Positions 1 through 13,853 are shown, counted from the stretch's first letter. The stretch is 64,000 nucleotides of DNA from Polydactylus sextarius (GCA_016801845.1 CM028913.1:22844065-22908064); one strand, 5' to 3'. The notes: generated by a model not told the origin, from the sequence alone. A program made the numbers and translations.

Positions 1-816
1 CGTGCACCTCCACTGCTGCCCCAGGCCCAGCCTCCAGCTCCAGACCCTCTGCCCCGACACTGATGATTTAATAATGGAAGTGTTGAAAATGTAGGCCTGC
101 CTGTTTCACCAAAGCCCATGGTACACGCCTAATGGATTCAGCCGTTCTGATCTGACTGGACTTGACAGTTGTAGATATTCATTATGTATGGAGGATTGTA
201 GTAGCTTTTATGGGTGGCGGTGTATCCCACTTAATAATGTCGGTCTTGGTTAGCAGGCCAACATGGGTGGATCTCACCAACCCAGAGGTGCATGTCTCTT
301 CACTGTCTCCCACCACTGTTCTTCAAGTCGGAACATAGGTTTAGACAAGTAGGCAGTAATGGCCTTATTGCTGCAAGTACACGGCACCCATGAGAAGTAT
401 AAAAAGCCTGTGAGGTAGAGAAGAACAAAAACAAGACCAGGGGCCGTGCCGTCAGGAAGGAGAGATGATTCGTTGGATAGATAAAATCCATCTATCTTTC
501 TAAAAGAAGAAAGGACTCGAGGGAGGAGGAATTGGTCAGTTTGCCTCGGTCTAAATAAGAATGCGCTGTCGACAGGGTCACATGGAAAATTCTCAGTTCA
601 CTTGCAAAAGCAGCTGTAAGATGCCATCGTATTGAGAGGTTAATGGCATCGTATCTAACGGAGACAAATAAATATGGGGTTGTGAAAAGTTCAGAGGCAA
701 ACAAGTGTGAGAGCGCTGCGTGTCATTTTAATGGCTTGGTAAATGATTTGCCTCCAGGTTGGAGTATTAACCTCTGGCCCCATCTTAGCGTTGTCCCCTT
801 TTTTAATCGTCTTCAG
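1..816. other. Nephrin intron or upstream non-coding sequence
   Basis: I find no exon with both splice sites and an Ig-like translation here. Short open frames on both strands have no recognisable composition. It is probably the intron upstream of the first nephrin exon in the window. Confidence 0.5.
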
Positions 817-3800
817 ATGCTCCCAGCGTCAAGGCAGAGAAAGACCCGGTGTTTGTGAACGTCGGGGACACGGCAGACCTGATATGTGTGGCAGATGCCA
901 ACCCCATTATATCCGACATGTTCATGTGGAAATGGCTGGTGAGTCGTACACACTCATACACACATACAAAAACACAATCATCCCCTGAATTATGTTTCAT
1001 TTCACTGGCTTCTTTTCTATTATTTTATCTGTTCTTACCGTTTATCACTGGCCTTTCTAAATGCACAGATGCACCATATTTCATTGGCTGCTGCTCCCCC
1101 CCACCACCACCACCTCTTCCTGCTCCACACTCAGCCCAAATCCAGAAAAATAGCTTTCATTACTGCTGCGTGACTAAAGGGCACATTCGTCAATGCGACA
1201 TGGTCTCTGTATCTACTGATGCCTTCTCCGGTCTAACCCACCCCCTGGCAGTACTGTGTGTCCCGCTTTCAACCTGTACAGCCACCCCCCCACCCCCTCC
1301 ACCCCTCCTTTTCTCCTTCCCTGTGGCTCTCCAACCCTTGGCATTATCCTTCTCTGTCCTCAGAGCTCGTTCCCTCGATGCCCTTCCCATCCCCATCTCA
1401 AGCCCCGATGGTTTTCTGCCTCAACTCTCCCTCACTGTCTACCTGTCGTGTTCTCGAACAGCCCCCAAACTCCAGCCCTCACCCAGGAGGAGGGGAGTGT
1501 GTATTGAGGGATTACTGCTGTCCTCCGCTCATTCCCCCTCACTCTGTCTTCCACAGGGAGAAAGGGAGGTGGAGATGGGAGAGGAGACCCAGCAAGATGA
1601 ATCGGGCCTTCTGACCATCCATGATGTGACTCGAGCTCATGCTGGTCTTTACCAGTGCACAGCCAATAACGGCATAGCACCCCCTGCCAGTGTAGATGTG
1701 CAGCTGGTAGTGCAATGTGAGTTTAATCTTGTGTCAGAAAGAGAACAGATGATATGCGGAGACTAATTTGTGAGAACATACGCATGTTGTTGGATCAGTA
1801 AATAAACATGTACGTGGTTTCTGCATGAATAACCCTCATGCTCGTCTCATCTCGTGTAGTCAAACCAGAGGTTCAGAAAGGAGCCCAGTGGAGGAAGGTA
1901 GCGAGCAGAGGGGACGGCACCACTACAGCTGAGATCATGTGTGAGGCAGAGGGTATTCCTCCCGTCGACTTCTCTTGGGAAAAAAACGGTGTACTCATGG
2001 ACTTTGCAAACCCGAGGTCTGAACGAAGACATTATTCTATTTTACAATCCTCTCTCTCGCAATTATGCTCACTTTTAACGTAGTTGCTGCTGTCAGCATT
2101 TGGTTACATACTGATGAATCCTTACAATTAGATTAGGCTCTACTTTAATATAATATTCTTTTGCTATTTCTTGCCATTTCACCACTAAATCCGGATTTAG
2201 TGCATTTTATACTTTTCTTTTCACTATGCAAATACCTGTTTAATGCTTCTTTGATGTGTGAAATTGGGTGACTTAGTGCAATCTGCAGGACATCACAATC
2301 CCTGCTGTCGCCTACTCAGGCTTTATCTTTCTTTGTGTGTGTGCGTGTGTGTGCTGCAGGTATGAGGAGCAGACCATGAGGCGGGGCTCTCTCTCTCACA
2401 GAAGCACGGTTCGAGTAATAAATGTGAGCGCTGCTCACGACTATGCTGTCTTCAGCTGCACTGCTCGCAACTCACTTGGGGAAGACAAGTTAGACATCCA
2501 GCTCGTCAGCACAAGTATTTATGTACATTTCTCTGTGTGTGTGTGTGTGTGTGTGAGTGTGTTTGTGCGTAGGTGGTTGGGTGGGGGTGTGTTTGTATCC
2601 TTGGGTGACTGAAGATCTCTATACACTGCAAAAACTATGAATCTCCAAAATGTCAATTTTTCATTTTTCCAAGAAAAACAACTGTGATTCAGCTTTGTTG
2701 GAATACATTTTTCAGATAATAGTTTAATATTTAATGTAGCTTCAGATGTAGGGAAATGTTCTCATTTCATATCAGATCATATTGATCCTTCAAAAATCAC
2801 CATATTTGGTAATTTAGGTCTTCCATGGACTTTAGGAGAAGCAAATAGAGTAAACTACCTTGAGTGGATAGTGAAGAAATTCAAGCATTTGCTCAAATCA
2901 GAGCTGATTTTGAAGTTTGCTCATTTGCCTTTGTGTCTGCTTTTTGTATAAGAAATCGTAGCAAATTGCTAACATACACCAAATTATATATTCAAGGGCT
3001 TTTTTGCCCCCTAGTGGTCAAAGTTCACCCAGGGCATCTTAAAGTGAATACTAAATGGTCAAAGTCAGCGGTCAGGGCGCACAACATGTAGATATTATGC
3101 ATATCACGTATTTGGCAGTGGAGCAGGTTTTTTTTTCTTTTGGTTCTAATTTGGCAGCATCTCAAAATAATTGTGTCTGCGCTGCCTTGTCCAAGGTTTA
3201 TCAGCTTTTTCCAGCAACATTACAATAGTGCGGGAAACCGTGGAACATGCAGGATTCTGTAAACTGGAGAGAGTTGTTGCTCCTGAGTGTCAGCCCCTTT
3301 AAGGGACTTATTCCACGGCTCTATCTCCACCTTATCATTGAGCCTATAGCAGTATTTCACTTCTCCCTGCGATAATGCTGCGGTGATGTGCTTTGCTCTC
3401 CTGGCGTGTTTAGACTTTTCATGCCTTCAAGCTACGAGTGTGTCCATGCGTCAGCGCCATTATCAACACAGTCCTGCTCTCAGCGAATGCCCACAGCCAT
3501 CACTGAGCACATTTAATGTTTACTATAAAAACCATAAAATACAATCCAATATTGGCCCTGTTTTCCCCAGTCATTTTTTTTAGTGCTGTGAATATTCATA
3601 ATTAATCAGACGCAGTGATAATAAATTTTATATGCTTCCTTATCATTTTACAGCCCAAGAGGAAGAGACTTTTTCTTTTTTTTTTTTTTTTTTTCTTACT
3701 ATGCTGCTTTTTTGGATTTGAAGGGGACGAGATCCAAATAAGGCTGACCTCTCTGCCCTGAAATCTTATGAGTGGAGCTGATAGTGCGAATTATTTACTC

Positions 3801-6800
3801 TGCAAACTGGGCTGCAGCCTGGAGCCAGAGACGAGTGGAGCAGCCCCTTCTTATGTAGCTGCTCATCTATCTCTCCTCCTCCTCTCCTTGACTATCTCTC
3901 CCTCTGCCCCCAAAACCACCCTTCTTTTTTTTTTTAACTCCATGCTCCAAATGCAAAATAATCCACTTTCGCTCCACTATCCTGACTGAAGCAGCGCCAC
4001 ATGTCAGACTGAAGGCCTGGTTAGCGTCCTTTGATCTTTGTTCTCAGTATTGATAATAATCAAGCAGCTTCATCCTTCATCGCATGACTTTGATTGAATA
4101 AATTGGACAAATCAGCCACTTTGTTCCGAGCGGGATCAGCTGTAGCTTTGTTCATGTCTCATGGTCGATTGTACAACAAAGTGCGACCTTAAGAGAATGC
4201 AAATAAAGAGCAATGACGATGATGATGGTGATGATGCACTGTCAAAAACATGTTGTTTTGAAGCTTGAGGAATAAGCTGATTAAGATGTGATTAACTGCC
4301 ACAGAAAACAAAGAGACTCACTGACAAGTATCTCCCAAAGTGATGATCTATTCTCCCTGATTTAATTTTATTCACTGTTTTTCATTGTTTATCAGATATT
4401 CCCTAATTACTTCATTAAATTTTTGGCACTTAAAATACTCTTGTACCTAAAAAAAAAAAAATATGTGATCAGCATCACTAGTGTTAACAACTGATGAAAA
4501 CAGTTGTATTTTCAAACAAGGTCATGTTCTTGTGCGCTACATTTGAATAGAGCAGGAAACTGACCAGCCTTGAAGACTCAAAAATAATCTCTTAAGTCAT
4601 TTCTTCTCTTTTTTCTCTGAATATCAGAGCTTCTTTCACTTCTAGTAACATCATTTTGTCTATTTATAACAGCTCCAAAGCACAGAGGGAAGCCATAGGG
4701 GAGTCACAGTCCTGTCGGCCAGCAGGGCCCCATGTGTGATTTCAAAGACGGTGGATATAATCACACGTCTGCCTCATGGCTCATATCTCAATTTCTTAGC
4801 ACCTTAAACCTTTTCAAATAGCCACCTGTCGAGTGAAGGTGCTCCGCTGTCTCACAATATCAACACCACATTTTACTTTTTTCCACTCTTTTCTTCCAGG
4901 TCACCCAGATCCTCCCTCCTCGTTTCAGTCAGTCAGTGTCACCCACGATTCGGTCACTCTGGAGTGGATCCCCGGTTTCAGTGGAGGTTTGCTGCAAAGA
5001 TTTCGTATAAGGTGAGACATCAAGAGACAGGATGATATTCAATCAAAAGAATCAAAGAGCTGTGCATGACGTTGCCTCTTGGCCTTTTTCTTGACAGATA
5101 CCGTTGGGACCAGGCTGTCAGTTACTACTACATGGACGTGTTTCCTCCCACGGCGACAATCTTCACTGTCAGCGGCCTGCAGCCTCTCACCACCTACAAC
5201 TTCTCTGTCAATGCCCTCAATGCAATGGGAGAGAGTGATTATGCTGACAACAATGCAGTACTGACCATCACCACCAAGGGTCAGTTTGGAGTAGCTCCAG
5301 CTTGACACTGACAGAACTCTGCAACCAACTGATAGTTGATAATAAATCCTGACAGAGGCTTTTTATGATCAGTAAGGTAGATGATGACTGAATTTAGGTT
5401 TGTTGTTATTCTCTCTCTGTCTTTGCAGAGAGGGAGGTAACAGATGAAACCCCAACAGACGAAGACCTAGGCCCACACAGTAAGTCTTTTACCACAACAC
5501 TCGGAAAAAGCTCTTAAGGGCAGTTGGAAATTGCTGTTTGCACAGCAGCTAGCTTCATTTGGCTAAATCATGTTAATGTATGCACCTCCCAGGCTGCTAA
5601 TGTTTGCTCTACGAGAGTAGTGGTTGTCATGGAGCCCATCCATACTCTCTCCCTGCTGCTAGTCTTTAATCAATAAAGACAATTGAGAGAGTTGTTGGGT
5701 CTGTCTCAGTCAGTTTTTTGTCTTCCAGAATTTCCATATTACTTCCTCTTTAACTGTCATTGTTATGCATTGAGCCAGTGTTTTCTAATGTTTTATGAAC
5801 TAGGTACAAGAAGACTTCCAGCATATTTGACTCTCGTGTTCACTTTGGTGTTTGGAGTCCTGCTGGTGTTGAATTCACTAGGTTGTTTTCTTGGATGGAG
5901 GTGGAAAAAGAGGCGAGCCCAGACAGGTAACTGTAATGATCTTTTCATCGGTGGATGTTGGAGGGTCTCCTCCATCGCTTTCTGTCATTATAATGTCACG
6001 ATTCGTCAACCAAAACTCTGAAGCAATTACTCTGAGCCGTGATGCAATTGTCAAGCCAGCCTCTGACTCCTCTCCTCATCTCTGCGTGTCCCTCTCTCTA
6101 TCCGTCTATCCTGTCTCCTCTCCTTCTGTTCATTCTCTAAGCCTCTACCTCCTGCCACATTCATCCTTCAATGCTGTCACTTCTGTGTTTCATCCATATC
6201 TTTTATCTCATTTGCTAGCTTTATGTCCTTCCTCCATCTCTTCTTCTGTCTCACTATATTTGTTCTCCAGTGTAACTGTCAAGTTCTCCCTCTCAATCGT
6301 TTTACTTTTTTACTCCTCACCTTCCTCTGCCCTCTGGTTTTTACATAGATTTTTCACAGCTTACTTGTCTTTCATTCACACACTCAGGCTCTGGCCTTTT
6401 TTTATTGCTCTGATCAATTTCAGTGCTTATAAGATGATGCTCCTCTCTTCAAGTTCTACTTTCCTAACACTAAACCTCTTTCCTTCTGTTTCTGTTCTGC
6501 CCTGCAGGGGGTAAAGGAAGCAGCGTGTTGGATGGAAACAAGAGTAAGGAGGAGGGGTAAGTTAAGGCCCTGCAGTAGAAGTAATAAAGAGACACACATC
6601 CAATCCACTCTAAGAAGTCTGAGACCTGATCCATTGGCTTGGCCAGCTACTAAAACAGCCAGGCAGGCGAAACAACAAGCCTCTGTCAATATCCATTTAT
6701 ATTAGTGTTATCAAACTTGCACCACAACCCTGCAATAACCAGCTATAAGTACTGCTTGATGCATTGTTATTAAGATCTTAATGTACACAGGTAACAAGTT

Positions 6801-8637
6801 GTAATGCGTGCTTTGCATCTTTGCTTTAAAGGTTGTTGGGAAATGAATCAAGTCGACAACTGAATGTGATTTCTCCGTGTAGGTCCAGTCGGTCAACCGT
6901 GAGCAACTCCAATAAGTACCAGAGCAGAGAGAAGATCAACGCCACAGCCCAGCGCACCCTCCTCATCGAGTCCGGATCTGAGACAGACAGTAATGTCTAC
7001 GAGAGCTACGCAGCGGTGAGAACAGAGGGAGAAGGAACGTGATGAGGGAAAGAGAAAAAGGCAGTTGAGAAAATATATAGACACACAGAGAAGGTTGAGT
7101 AAACAGATGGGAGAGGGTGGGGGGTGGGGGTGTTCGGGGTTAACGGATCTGGCAGAAGAGGAAGTTGAGAATTCAGCCATAACAAGGAAAATGGAAAGAT
7201 AAACTAATGAAACCTTTAGCTGTGCACAGAGTTGGAACATAGATCAATATCTCACAATTAGCATTCAAAATACACATCGATCTCAGAGAAATTATCATTT
7301 TGTACTTTAAAAAGGCCAATGAGGATTTGAACCTTGAAGAAAACTGATGAGTGAGGTAAAAGAAAACAGATAGTACTGTGCTGTCAGGATGGGGGCATAA
7401 TGAAACCTCAAAATCCCCACAGAGGAATGCTTTATCTCAGCCCACAATTTAAACCAGCACATACCTGTGAGGCATGGTTCAGCCAAATTACCAGAAATAT
7501 ATATTTTATCACGTTGCCGTGCTGGTTTCTAGCCTTGAGTGCAGGTAGATTTAGTTTGACTCAGAATTTGAGAGATTTGCTTGTTAGATTTGTGCCCATT
7601 ACAATGGAGGTGGGTCCTTGCAGCATTAAGAATCAACAACATCTCATCCAATAAACATTATTCTGATTACTCTGGATATCCCTCAGGCTTCACTGTCTAC
7701 TACAGGGACCTTATCTTGTTTTTGTCGTCTTCGGTCATTCCAATTAAAACTGCTCACAGCGAATCTATCAGCAAGTCAGAGTCAGACATCCATCCCAGAT
7801 ATCTCACAGACGGATATGTAAAGCAAATGCAAATAAACCAAAAACCCTATCCACATGGCTATACATGTATAGAAGCAAGTCAGACAATAATTTGGGTTGA
7901 ACCGATCTGCCAGTAATTCACCCTCTGCCCTGGAGAAAAACATGTGGAATTGTCATTTACCTGAAGTTACTTTAGGACAAAGCTTATCTGATGTCGTCTC
8001 TTCTGTTCACCCATTTTAGGAAAGTTCCCATTATTATTACCCCACCGCTGATCACATGCCGTCTCTGAGTCCTCACCCTGAGGAAACACGCAGGCCCGGT
8101 GAGACACGAACACACCTCAGAGTAAACAACAACAGTAAACAATATGACACAGTCCAAACCAGTCAGGAAGTGCTTCTTTTCTTCACGTGTGTTACTTCTG
8201 AAAGAATGTGAAAGTATTTCTCTTTATTTACTCTGTTTGTGTCATCATGTTTGTTAAGATGCCATCCATCTCCCTGTGGACTCTCACGGCCACTTGTATG
8301 AAGATGTCGGAGGTGGAGGTCTGTACCAGGACATCCTGCCTACCTCTCTTCCTTCCCCTCCGTCCTTGTTTGACCACAGATCGCCTCCGAACAATAACTG
8401 GACATTGATACCATCCTATTATCAGGTCTGTAAAAAAATAGACCCAGCTTATAATGAGAGATCCTGTTTAATATCTTCTTAAATATATGATAAAAATCAT
8501 TATTGTGTGTATAAAAATAACTGAGATGCAGTATGTATCTCCAGCAGGACGCTGGGAGAGCGAAGGAGTTCACGGATGTTCAACAGCTGCCAAGAGATTC
8601 AGATCTTCCCTTTGAACTACGAGGCGAGTTGGTTTAG
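817..8637 (+). CDS. nphs1: Nephrin, 3' part (5' exons outside window)
   Basis: Nephrin is an Ig-superfamily adhesion protein of the podocyte slit diaphragm that signals through tyrosines in its tail. I place 13 exons: 817-938, 1557-1716, 1860-2016, 2360-2514, 4900-5011, 5098-5279, 5429-5479, 5804-5926, 6508-6556, 6883-7015, 8020-8098, 8259-8425 and 8545-8637. All junctions are GT-AG and the phases match throughout, giving about 526 residues. The first two exons form one Ig-type domain (Cys in DLICVAD and YQCTANN). The next two form another (IMCEAEG, FSCTARN). Exons 4900-5279 encode an FN3 domain. Exon 5804-5926 holds a hydrophobic membrane span followed by a basic stop-transfer (WRWKKRR). The tail has Tyr motifs SNVYESYAA and HLYEDV and ends LPFELRGELV, close to the C-terminus I know from mammalian nephrin. 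That ending separates it from the Kirrel family. No frame lesion was seen. Confidence 0.93.
2515..4899 (+). other. Large nephrin intron
   Basis: This 2.4 kb intron separates the last Ig exon from the FN3 exons. It has a GT dinucleotide tract at about 2535-2560, a T run near 3670-3695 and A/T-rich sequence. No exon or recognisable mobile element was seen. Confidence 0.6.
4900..5279 (+). other. nphs1: Nephrin FN3 domain exons
   Basis: Two exons (4900-5011 and 5098-5279) encode a fibronectin type III fold. It starts with a proline-rich entry (HPDPPSSF), has the B-strand Trp (VTLEWIPG), and ends with the typical LQPLTTYNFSVNALNAMGES loop and strand. A single FN3 just before the membrane span is the nephrin arrangement. 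Confidence 0.85.
5804..5926 (+). other. nphs1: Nephrin transmembrane exon
   Basis: The translated exon contains a run of about 23 hydrophobic residues (from YLTLVF to LGCFLG) followed by WRWKKRRAQ, a basic cytoplasmic anchor. The acceptor is tag at 5801-5803 and the donor gtaact follows 5926. Confidence 0.88.
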
Positions 8638-10046
8638 AACGAATGGGTCAGATTAAGATGTGTATGTTTATGATGTCTCAGATGAACAAAATAATAGAAT
8701 GGAGCTTAAACACTCAATGTACAACCTCAGTGTTCAAAGAGGTTGAATAGAAGTAGAACGGCAGAATGGCCTCTTGGATAATGTTACTGTATGTGCTTTT
8801 CCCTCCTAACAACTACATATTTTTACTGTATGTCACCAGCTTATTTGTACTCTCTCTCTTCTCACTTTGTTTATGTACCTTTACCCTCTTTCTTGGAGCC
8901 CAAGTCCTGGTCAATTCCCACAGCTCCCTCTCCCTGCTTTTGGCCTGCAGTTAAGAAATAAACCAGTTAGTTAGGGACCAAAAAAATCGACTGACATCGC
9001 TGTAGCTGGTGCTGGAGGGTGCAGAAGCAGCAGAGGCTCATGACAAGTAGACATCATCCTTTCCTGACCCACAGACGTCAACATTTTCACAGTGTGTACT
9101 GAGATGAGAACTTACCAGCAGCTGCGGTTACACTTCGTCCGTGGGAATCCCTACAATAGGATCGCACTGAGTGGTATTTAGCATGGTTAAGTCTTGGGGA
9201 GGTAAAGCCATATCTAGGGCCAGACTCTAATCCTGTTTTCTCTTCAACTGGAAGTTCAGCTCACAACAACATCAGTGAGAGAGAAAGAAGCATACGGAGA
9301 ATTTGTTTCACTGACTGTGGGCAGTCACAGATAGAGACAGGATGAGAGGGTTAGGATAAGCTGTAGCTGTGGTTACTGCCACAGAAAAAAATATCTCGTC
9401 TTCTTTAGTTTTCATTATTGTTCAAACTGTGGTTGAAGGACGCTGTCCTTCACTGTCGAGTTGTTTTCCACAGATAATGATTATAATCACTGTCATTATT
9501 TGTAGAGTTGACACATTAGAGTTAATTCACAAAAAGAGAGTAAGTATAAAAACTAATGAAATAAAAACGGTTCCAATAATTCCTTTAGATGAAATAAATA
9601 AAACAGAAACATGCTGTGTACTTGTAGCTCAGTGTAACTGTGTTGTTATCACAAATAACTGCCATCAGTGACGATCATATGACCGTGATCAGTGGCCATA
9701 AGAATATTTGAAAATTTGAAAATAAGTTTGTGGCCCCTCCCCAGAGTGGAAATTTGGTGACACCATCTGGGTATATATAGTGCACCATATGCTGCCGTAG
9801 TCGTCAGTGTGAACTCACTCGTGCACTTAATGTGGCAAGTGTGGGATGTGTGGGAATTGAGACAAAGCCGAAGACTTTACAAGAGCTGAATGGAGAATAA
9901 AAATATGTAGGAATAATTGTTGAGATATTTCAGTGTGAATATCGCTACTGTTGCTAATGTAGCTAAAGAAAAATTATACGTGAAATCAAGATCAACTTTC
10001 TGTTTTTCACCTTTGTCAGCCTTATGGCTTTTATATACAGTATATA

Positions 10047-10280
10047 CAACAATCAGCTACAACATTAAAAGCAGCTGCATTATATTGTCACAGTCAATAA
10101 CATTTCCTGAGTCATTTCTCATCAGTTTGTGGGAGCGACTGGTGTTTGCTCTGAAACTGAAATGTTTATTTTGGTTAAACGTGTCAAAGTAACTTCCAGA
10201 TGAAAACCAGCTGCATTTTAACAAGATGATCAATGTTATTCACTTCAGCTGTCGGTCATTTTAATGTTGTGGCTCACATT
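10047..10280. mobile_element. Short Tc1-type terminal-repeat relic (MITE-like)
   Basis: The left end reads caatcagctacaacattaaa. The right end reads tgttattcacttcagctgtc and then cattttaatgttgtggct. These resemble the inverted terminal repeats of the larger Tc1-type relic at 12.03-12.70 kb, with almost no interior. About 230 bp remain. Confidence 0.5.
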
Positions 10281-12032
10281 ATCACATTAGTGTCTCAATT
10301 CAAACTCACACTTTTCAATTACAAAAGTGTTTTCACACTGACTAATACGACCACATACAGCGTGTTAGACACCTTACTGCTCTCCACCTTAGCCCCTCCC
10401 CTTCTGAACCGTAGACAAGACACCGACCTATTAATAAAACCATAATAACGACGGTAAAAATACTAATAATTTCCACATGCGACACACAGCCACAGCCACC
10501 TGTCTATTGTTGATGTGCATTTTGAGCTGCAGACTGACACTGTCATCGACGTGTCAGCCCCAGAACACACAGAAGACAAAAATACTGCACATGGTGTCTT
10601 CTCCTATTATAATAAGTGTGTTTGTGTGTGTTTCCTGTGTGTTTGTGTGACTTCACGTGTTCACAGATCAGAAACTACCTCAAAGTTTCCATCGTTCTTT
10701 TAGGTTCCTTTTTCATTTTAGTGAACACAAATAGCAGCTGGGCTCCTGGTATATGTATGTGTACACAAAGCTTTTATACACACGCTGCTTCTGCTTTTCC
10801 TTTAAGCGCAATGCACATTTTCAGCTTCACATCTAGTCTATAATAATAATCTTCATTTGTTGTTCCTAAACAGAAAGATAATAATCTTCTGTTTTTATGA
10901 ACATCGTCTGCTTTATGAGCTGCTCTTTTTCTTGACTACGGTTCACACAGCATCGCTGTTTATTGTGTTGTTATTACAATGGAAATATTTAATTACATTG
11001 TGCATATGTGAGATGTGATATGAAATCCTGATGAAGTTGTTATTGTCCACATATTTGTCCAACCTATAAAATTCTGTTTCCTCACTGGAGCCTGGCTTCC
11101 TACAGATAAATCTCAATGTTTCACTAAGCTGCGTCGCTGCAATTAGGCTCACTATTCTCCATCACGAGCTGTCAAGGTGTGTTTGTCTCATTACTGAACA
11201 ATTGTTTAAGTTCCTGTCAAGCTGACTGCCGTGTTCGTACCAAAGCCCGTTCACGATGCACCGCCTCGGCTCAGGCAGGAACAGTAATCTGCAAAATTGA
11301 AGGCTTGACAGCTCAATACTGTACGTCAACTCCTATTTTTCCTCATTTTGCCTCATGAACATTGTGATGTCGTGTTCAGAAGAATCTCAAGGGAGCTCAA
11401 ACACACGGACCGCATGAGTGTGCAATTATGTCAAAAGAGAAGTAAACAGGAGACTTTAATTACCTCAGCTCTAGGAGGGTTTTCTCCTCTTCTGAACGTT
11501 GTTTTTTTTTTTTTGCATGTGTGAAAAAACAAATATGTGATTGAATAATGCTCCTTTATCACTTTAACAGTTTGTACTACCAGTGGGGAGCTAACTCCAG
11601 ATTGAACTCACATCTCTACAAAACCCCTGTCACTGCTCTCATTATTCAGGTTTTTCAATCTGAACTAAATAGAAATCAAATCGAAGGCGACCACAAGTTT
11701 ACAAATTAGAACATGATTTTACTAGCAGTTATTATGACTCATTTTGCGGCTCTGCCCTCCTGTTGTTAGTAATGAGGATGTAATTTTCCCCTTCAATATA
11801 GAGGAGAGAAAGCTACTGAATAAACACATTGGACCATAAAAAATAACTAGAATTTTCAAAATAAACAATGAATCACTAATGTTGTGGAGAGCCAATGTAA
11901 ACACTTCATCATTTATTGCAGCCTGATCATAGTGTTTGAGTTGTCAAAGACCACTGGTGTTTAACAAAAGACAAAAACTTTCTCTCATCAAGCTCCAGTT
12001 AAAGTTGGATGCATCTTTTATGATGAGTATCG

Positions 12033-12703
12033 ATACTGATCAACCATAACATTATGACCACTGACAGGTGAAATGAAAAATATCGATTATCTCGTTACAA
12101 CAGAGCCTGTGAGTGGTTGACAAATATTAGGCAGCAAGGGAATGTTTTGTCCTCAAGGTTGAAGTGTTGGAAGAAGAAAAAAATCTGCAGCATGAGGATG
12201 TGAGTGGCTTGATGACTCAGTCAGAGCATCTCTGAAAATCATGTGGGATGTTGCCAGTCTGTAGCGGTCGGTACTGACCAAAATGGTCAGAGGAAGGAAA
12301 ACCAGGGAACAAGCCACAGGCTCAGAGGAAACCCAGGTTCATTGATGCACATGGAGAGTGAAGGTTGACCAGTTAATGTTTCAGTTGAACTAGATTACAG
12401 AGCAGAAGAAGGTGGCCTGGTCTGGATCTGTATTTTCCCAACCATGTGGATGGTTGAGTGTCTGTGTGTGCTGCTTTGGTCAATGTTCTGCCATTTATGT
12501 GGATTTTACTTTGACACGTACCACCAACCTAAACATTACTGCAGACCGGGTTCACACTTTCAACTGGATGTGCTGAACAAACAAGTCTGACTTAAAGACT
12601 TAAAAGATCTGCAGCTAATGTCTTGGTGTCAGATATCACAACACATTCAGAGTTTTGTCAGCATAAGACAGGTGGTCATAATGTTAAGGCTGATGGTAAA
12701 TGT
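12033..12703 (+). mobile_element. Decayed, internally deleted Tc1-type DNA transposon
   Basis: The ends form inverted repeats: ccataacattatgaccactg on the left, and on the right caggtggtcataatgttaag. Between them are blocks that I recognise from fish Tc1-type transposase genes: the early 'gtcagagcatctctgaaaa' block, the middle 'gaagaaggtggcctggtctg' block and the late 'gtggattttactttgacacg' block. The total is about 670 bp, shorter than an intact element (about 1.2 kb or more), and there is no long open frame. It is a non-autonomous fossil. The family is recalled from memory, not searched. Confidence 0.8.
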
Positions 12704-13853
12704 TAAATAAATGCTATAGCTGTGTACGTAAATGATGAAAATGCCCTGAAAGAGATGGGCTGATTGAGACTGGTCACTGATAATTTGTCAGGATTAGGTG
12801 ATTGGGTGGTAGGATAAATGATTACACTGAGGAGAGGCTGCATTAAGGATGCTCATTAGTACGTTTTTTTTTTTTTTGTTTGTTTTTTTTTGAGAGAATC
12901 TGTGGAAACGTGCAAGGACAAGCTGATCCAAAATCAGCATCCACCGCACTCGAAAAGACAAAGACTGTCCTCTGCTACTGTTGGATGAATCGTAGGCTTT
13001 GTTTATCAGAACAGTTCGGGCTTGTGCTTCTCAGTTGAGTAATGTTGGTGGGTCACAGTCACGCACACACTTACACACACACACAAACAATACACCAGTA
13101 CCAATCCTGCAGCCTTGAAGAAATGGTTAATATGTCATGAATGGAGTTTGTGTGTGTTTACAAAAGTGATACAGACTTTTTAATGAGGTTTTATATAATA
13201 GAGTTGGAGATCTCTGCAACAAAATAGACTTTTTTAAATAATTGTTTCTTTGCAGCTGCTCATACAGCAGAAAATCTTCAATGTCAATGAGCTCAAGGGA
13301 GGATATTTAATAAACACCTTCACCAATAAAAGGAATATAAATCATTAAATTATCCACCATTATGTACTTCACAATTTCTCTGTTTTAATGAGACAGCGTC
13401 ATGGATATAGATGTAAGCAGAAGCAAACCTACAAACAGGAAGGACTGTGTAAACATGGAAGTGGAGTCAGCCAGACGTGATGACAGACAGACAAACAAAA
13501 CAGCCATGAAGACATTCAAACTGCAGGAAATGCAGAAATAAAGAGAGAATACAAGCATCACGTTCAGACAGCTGAGCTACACACACACACACACACACAC
13601 AAATATCAGAGCAGAGGCAGAGTGAGTGAAAGACTGAAAAGCCAGAGAGCGAGGAGGAAGAGGCCATGTCATGAGAAAGAGTGGGTGAAAAACACTGAAA
13701 CACTTCTGACGGTTTTAAATGCGGAAGTAGTGATGAGTGCAGTGGGTGTGGTTGATTAACCGTTGCATCATGAGCCTTTCAGAAGTCACGCAGAGAGAGG
13801 CAGCGTGGTTGGTGAGGCTGTGGATGAACCTCAGGACTCGGGCACCTCACAGG

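Larger units (their letters stand above)
8638..13853. other. Intergenic region between nphs1 and fxyd5-like gene
   Basis: This holds the nephrin 3' UTR (a possible AATAAA near 8956), two Tc1-type transposon relics (listed separately), simple CA tracts near 13070 and 13580, and A/T-rich sequence. No open frame here has a recognisable protein composition or splice context. The 5' UTR of the downstream FXYD gene should lie at the right-hand end. Confidence 0.55.

Noticed and set aside
849..1766. 305-codon open frame spanning two nephrin exons
   Set aside because: It reads through the intron 939-1556, whose translation is low-complexity. The exons at its two ends are real but spliced.
5891..6514. 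207-codon Ser/Leu-rich open frame
   Set aside because: It is the translation of a pyrimidine-rich nephrin intron in another frame.
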